The position numbers and the translations under genes are program-made. DNA of 9,106 nucleotides from an uncultured Eubacteriales bacterium (lineage in GTDB: Bacteria; Bacillota; Clostridia; Oscillospirales; Feifaniaceae), in the NCBI GenBank assembly GCA_902474785.1, contig CABRXB010000029.1, positions 1 to 9,106 on the forward strand, read 5' to 3'. The notes under the pieces are model-generated. The model was not told the DNA's origin, did no database searches, and was given only the letters and a program-made list of their open reading frames with translations. Positions 6,289-9,106 of this stretch are shown one piece after another. Every line of letters begins with the position of its first letter. Position 1 is the first letter of the stretch.

Positions 6289-6801
6289 TTGGAAAAAGAC
6301 GTTGTGAGCGTGGCGCGGCGAGAGGAGCTTCCCCAGATCATGCAGTTGTACCGCTCGCTGATTGGCTCAAAGGGATGCACCTGGGATCTTGAGTATCCGT
6401 CGCCTGAAGAGATCGAAATTGACATTGCAAACGGCAGCCTGTTTTGTATCAGAGCGCATGGCGCCGTCGTTGCAGCCGCCTTTGCCGGGACAGATGAGGA
6501 TGAAAAAGCTCTGCGCTGCTGGAGCAAGGAGATGGAAAACCCCTGTTTTCTGGCAAGGGTTGCGGTGGACAGACGTTATCAGAAAAAGGGCCTTGCAAAA
6601 AGGTTGCTCACTCACATCGAAGAGAATGCCGGTGCGCGCGGCTTTGATGGTATCTGTCTGCTGGTGAATGAGACAAACGAGGCGGCGGCATCGCTTTATG
6701 AGGCTTGCGGCTATGCCGTTGCAGGGCGCGCACACCTGTATGGGATTCATTGGGTTTGCCGTGAAAAGTGTCTGCGTGTTTCGCGCGCAGACGAGAGATA
6801 A
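6289..6801 (+). CDS. GNAT-family N-acetyltransferase, substrate unknown
   Basis: Predicted to transfer an acetyl group from acetyl-CoA to an amine; the acceptor cannot be told from sequence. It has 170 residues, a normal single-domain length. Acetyl-CoA-binding motif A is RVAVDRRYQKKGLAKRLL (90-107), with the pyrophosphate loop at Gln98-Lys-Lys-Gly-Leu-Ala103. Motif B is LVNETNEAAASLYEACGY (125-142), with the usual Asn, Ala, Tyr and Gly pattern. The N-terminal part has the expected V-S-V-A-R strand and an acidic helix. The start is TTG at 6289, 8 bases after GGGAGGG (6274-6280), directly following a TGA in another frame. It is 55 bases after radC and 15 before uvrB. It lacks the alternating pattern of a ribosomal-protein RimI, so I leave it unnamed. 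Confidence 0.88.
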   Translation: MEKDVVSVARREELPQIMQLYRSLIGSKGCTWDLEYPSPEEIEIDIANGSLFCIRAHGAVVAAAFAGTDEDEKALRCWSKEMENPCFLARVAVDRRYQKKGLAKRLLTHIEENAGARGFDGICLLVNETNEAAASLYEACGYAVAGRAHLYGIHWVCREKCLRVSRADER

Positions 6802-6816
6802 AAGGAGAACTGTAAT

Positions 6817-8814
6817 TTGGCAAATTTTCAGGTGGTATCGGAATATCGGCCCTCGGGAGATCAGCCCAAGGCCATTGAAACGCTGGCAGAGGGCGTGCTG
6901 CGCGGCGACCGCGCGCAGACGCTGCTGGGCGTGACCGGCTCGGGGAAGACCTATACAATGGCAAACATCATTGAAAAGGTGGGCAGGCCAACGCTGGTGC
7001 TGGCCCACAACAAGACGCTGGCGGCGCAGCTTTGCAGCGAGTTTCGGGAGTTTTTCCCGCACAACGCGGTGGAGTATTTCGTCTCCTACTACGACTATTA
7101 TCAGCCCGAATCCTATATCCCCTCGACCGACACCTTCATTGAAAAGGATTCCTCCATCAACGAGGAGCTTGACAAGCTGCGCCACTCGGCCACGGCAGCC
7201 CTCTTTGAGCGCAGGGATGTGATCATCGTGGCCTCGGTCTCCTGTATCTATGGCCTTGGAGATCCGCGCGAGTATACCGAGCTTGCCGTCACGCTGCGCG
7301 AGGGGCAGGGGATTGGGCGCGACGAGGTGCTGCGCCGTCTGGTGGGCATCCAGTATGAGAGAAACGACGTCAACCTCACGCGCAACAAATTTCGCGTGAG
7401 GGGCGATGTGCTGGAGGTTTTTCCAGCTGATCAGAGCGAACATCTGCTGCGTGTGGAGTTCTGGGGCGATCAGATCGAGCGTCTGTCGGAGATCAACCCT
7501 GTGACGGGGGAGGTCATCGGCCGGCCCAAATTCACCATCATTTTTCCGGCCTCCCACTATGTGGTGGCCAGAGAAAAGCTCGAGCCCTCCATCCACGAGA
7601 TCGAGCGTGAGCTGGCCGAGCGCGTTGCGTTCTTCAAGGAAAACGGCAAGCTCATTGAAGCACAGCGCATCGAACAGCGCACCCGGTACGATGTGGAGAT
7701 GCTCCGGGAGATCGGCTTTTGCTCGGGAATTGAAAACTACTCTCGCATCCTGCTTGGCAGGGAGCCGGGCGCCACGCCCTATACGCTGCTCGACTATATG
7801 CCAAAGGATTTTTTGATGTTTGTCGACGAGTCGCACGTCATGCTGCCGCAGGTGCGCGGCATGTTTGGCGGCGACCATTCGCGAAAGGTGTCGCTGGTGG
7901 ACTACGGGTTTCGTCTGCCCTCGGCCTTTGACAACAGGCCCTTGAACTTTGAGGAGTTTGAGAGCCGCATCAATCAGGTGATCTATGTCTCGGCCACGCC
8001 GGGACAATATGAGAGGGAACACTCCACCCAGATTGTGGAGCAGGTCATCCGACCTACGGGCCTGCTCGACCCCAAGGTGGAGGTGCGCCCTGTGGCCGGT
8101 CAGATCGACGATCTGGTCAGCGAGATCAACAAGCGCAGCGAAAAGGGCGAGCGCGTGCTGGTCACAACCCTGACCAAAAAGATGGCGGAGGATTTGACCT
8201 CCTATTTTGAAAACATGCAGATCAAGGTGCGCTATATGCACCACGATGTGGAGACCATCGAGCGCATGGACATCATCCGTAAGCTGCGCCTTGGCGAGTT
8301 CGACGTGCTGGTGGGCATCAACTTGCTGCGCGAGGGGCTCGACATCCCCGAGGTGTCGCTTGTTGCCATTCTCGACGCGGACAAGGAGGGCTTTTTGCGC
8401 GGCGCGACCAGCCTGATCCAGACCATCGGGCGCGCCGCCCGCAACGCCGACGGCATGGTCATCATGTACGCCGACCGTATCACAGACTCCATGCGCATCG
8501 CTCTTGACGAGACCAACCGCCGCCGCGCCCTTCAGTCGGCCTACAACGAGCAGCATGGCATCGTGCCCCAAACCATCGTCAAGGGTGTGCGCGACGTCAT
8601 TGAAATCTCCTCCAAGGTGGAGACCGATCCGAGCAAGCTCAAGTTCATGAGCAAGAGGGAGCGCGAGCTGCTCATCGACAAGCTGACCAAGGAGATGAAG
8701 CAGGCAGCCAAGCTGCTCGAGTTTGAGCATGCGGCATACCTGCGCGATAAGATAGAGGAAATCCGTTCACAAAAGGAAGAAGTTGCATTCGGGAGGCATA
8801 GCAGACGTGACTGA
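6817..8814 (+). CDS. uvrB: Excinuclease ABC subunit UvrB
   Basis: Central helicase-like protein of nucleotide excision repair: loaded on DNA by UvrA, it verifies the lesion and recruits UvrC. It has 665 residues, standard length, with all landmarks intact: Walker A GVTGSGKT (38-45), the damage-probing beta-hairpin with YYDYYQPE (91-98), DESH box (337-340), VSATPGQYE (391-399), [20 protein letters not shown] (503-522), QTIGRAARN (535-543), and the C-terminal UVR motif for UvrC contact (about 615-650, ending [12 protein letters not shown]). The start is TTG at 6817, placed by the conserved [17 protein letters not shown] opening and SD AAAGGAG (6801-6807) 9 bases upstream. It overlaps uvrA by 8 bases. 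No SOS operator is seen directly upstream. Confidence 0.98.
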   Translation: MANFQVVSEYRPSGDQPKAIETLAEGVLRGDRAQTLLGVTGSGKTYTMANIIEKVGRPTLVLAHNKTLAAQLCSEFREFFPHNAVEYFVSYYDYYQPESYIPSTDTFIEKDSSINEELDKLRHSATAALFERRDVIIVASVSCIYGLGDPREYTELAVTLREGQGIGRDEVLRRLVGIQYERNDVNLTRNKFRVRGDVLEVFPADQSEHLLRVEFWGDQIERLSEINPVTGEVIGRPKFTIIFPASHYVVAREKLEPSIHEIERELAERVAFFKENGKLIEAQRIEQRTRYDVEMLREIGFCSGIENYSRILLGREPGATPYTLLDYMPKDFLMFVDESHVMLPQVRGMFGGDHSRKVSLVDYGFRLPSAFDNRPLNFEEFESRINQVIYVSATPGQYEREHSTQIVEQVIRPTGLLDPKVEVRPVAGQIDDLVSEINKRSEKGERVLVTTLTKKMAEDLTSYFENMQIKVRYMHHDVETIERMDIIRKLRLGEFDVLVGINLLREGLDIPEVSLVAILDADKEGFLRGATSLIQTIGRAARNADGMVIMYADRITDSMRIALDETNRRRALQSAYNEQHGIVPQTIVKGVRDVIEISSKVETDPSKLKFMSKRERELLIDKLTKEMKQAAKLLEFEHAAYLRDKIEEIRSQKEEVAFGRHSRRD

Positions 8815-9106
8815 CCAGATCATCATTCGGGGCGCGCGCGCCCACAACCTCAAAAACATCGACCTGACCATTCCGCGCGACAAGCTGGTGGTGGTCACAG
8901 GGCTGTCGGGTTCAGGCAAGTCGTCGCTGGCCTTTGATACGCTCTATGCCGAGGGGCAGCGGCGGTATGTGGAGTCGCTGTCCTCTTATGCGCGGCAATT
9001 TCTCGGCCAGATGGACAAGCCCGACGTCGATGAGATTGTCGGACTGTCGCCGGCCATCTCGATCGACCAGAAGACCACCTCCAAAAACCCGCGCTCCACG
9101 GTGGGC
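8807..9106 (+). CDS. uvrA: Excinuclease ABC subunit UvrA, N-terminal part (cut by window edge)
   Basis: Damage-recognition ATPase of nucleotide excision repair, which works as a dimer and hands the lesion to UvrB. Only the first 100 residues are present; the family is about 940. They include [13 protein letters not shown] (8-20), Walker A GLSGSGKS (32-39), [20 protein letters not shown] (47-66) and the Q-loop region [20 protein letters not shown] (81-100), all near-invariant in UvrA. The start is GTG at 8807, 10 bases after GGGAGG (8791-8796) and inside the end of uvrB, giving an 8-base overlap typical of translational coupling. The uvrB-uvrA order is the usual Firmicutes arrangement. Confidence 0.98.
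   Translation, partial: MTDQIIIRGARAHNLKNIDLTIPRDKLVVVTGLSGSGKSSLAFDTLYAEGQRRYVESLSSYARQFLGQMDKPDVDEIVGLSPAISIDQKTTSKNPRSTVG

Noticed and set aside
6367..8730. A 787-codon open frame on the minus strand opposite uvrB and the GNAT gene
   Set aside because: It lies wholly antisense to a clearly conserved uvrB. Its translation is His/Leu/Val-rich with no domain pattern, as expected for the complement of GC-rich codons with few antisense stops.

Overview
This window comes from a GC-rich bacterial chromosome, most likely a member of the Firmicutes, class Clostridia. The evidence is strong purine-rich Shine-Dalgarno (SD) sites, frequent GTG and TTG starts (six of ten genes), compact same-strand operons with 4-8 base overlaps, a PotABCD set with a lipoprotein PotD, a short RadC, and a PyrE with a Cys-Pro-Ile-Cys tail. 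No rRNA, tRNA, insertion sequence, prophage gene or CRISPR array is visible. The genus cannot be fixed from the sequence alone.

Left half, minus strand (1-3829): a spermidine/putrescine ABC importer operon in the order potA-potB-potC-potD. potA/potB overlap by ATGA and potB/potC by GTGA; potD follows and runs off the left edge. A near-consensus sigma-A promoter (TTGACT-17-TATATT) lies just upstream of potA. The most unusual point in the window is the end of potC: the reading frame breaks in the last membrane helix, and the expected family ending survives out of frame at 1083-1027. This points to a small deletion of roughly 25 bases, either a real lesion or an assembly error.

Middle (3846-4963): an RluA-family rRNA/tRNA pseudouridine synthase on the minus strand, upstream of potA and separated from it by 104 bases. 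A 173-base divergent region then holds a probable extended -10 promoter for this gene and a separate promoter plus leader hairpin for the plus-strand operon.

Right half, plus strand (4964-9106): a tight run of pyrE (pyrimidine synthesis), radC (JAB/MPN-domain protein), a GNAT acetyltransferase, uvrB and uvrA (nucleotide excision repair; uvrA is cut by the right edge). Gaps are 4, 55 and 15 bases, then an 8-base overlap, so one transcript probably covers all five. The 55-base radC-GNAT gap holds a perfect 14-base palindrome. I saw no LexA/DinR-type operator ahead of the operon or of uvrB.

There is no gene-free stretch over 300 bases. Apart from the potC lesion, the content is mostly ordinary core metabolism, transport and repair. 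I do not see a convincing new defence, mobile or signalling system.
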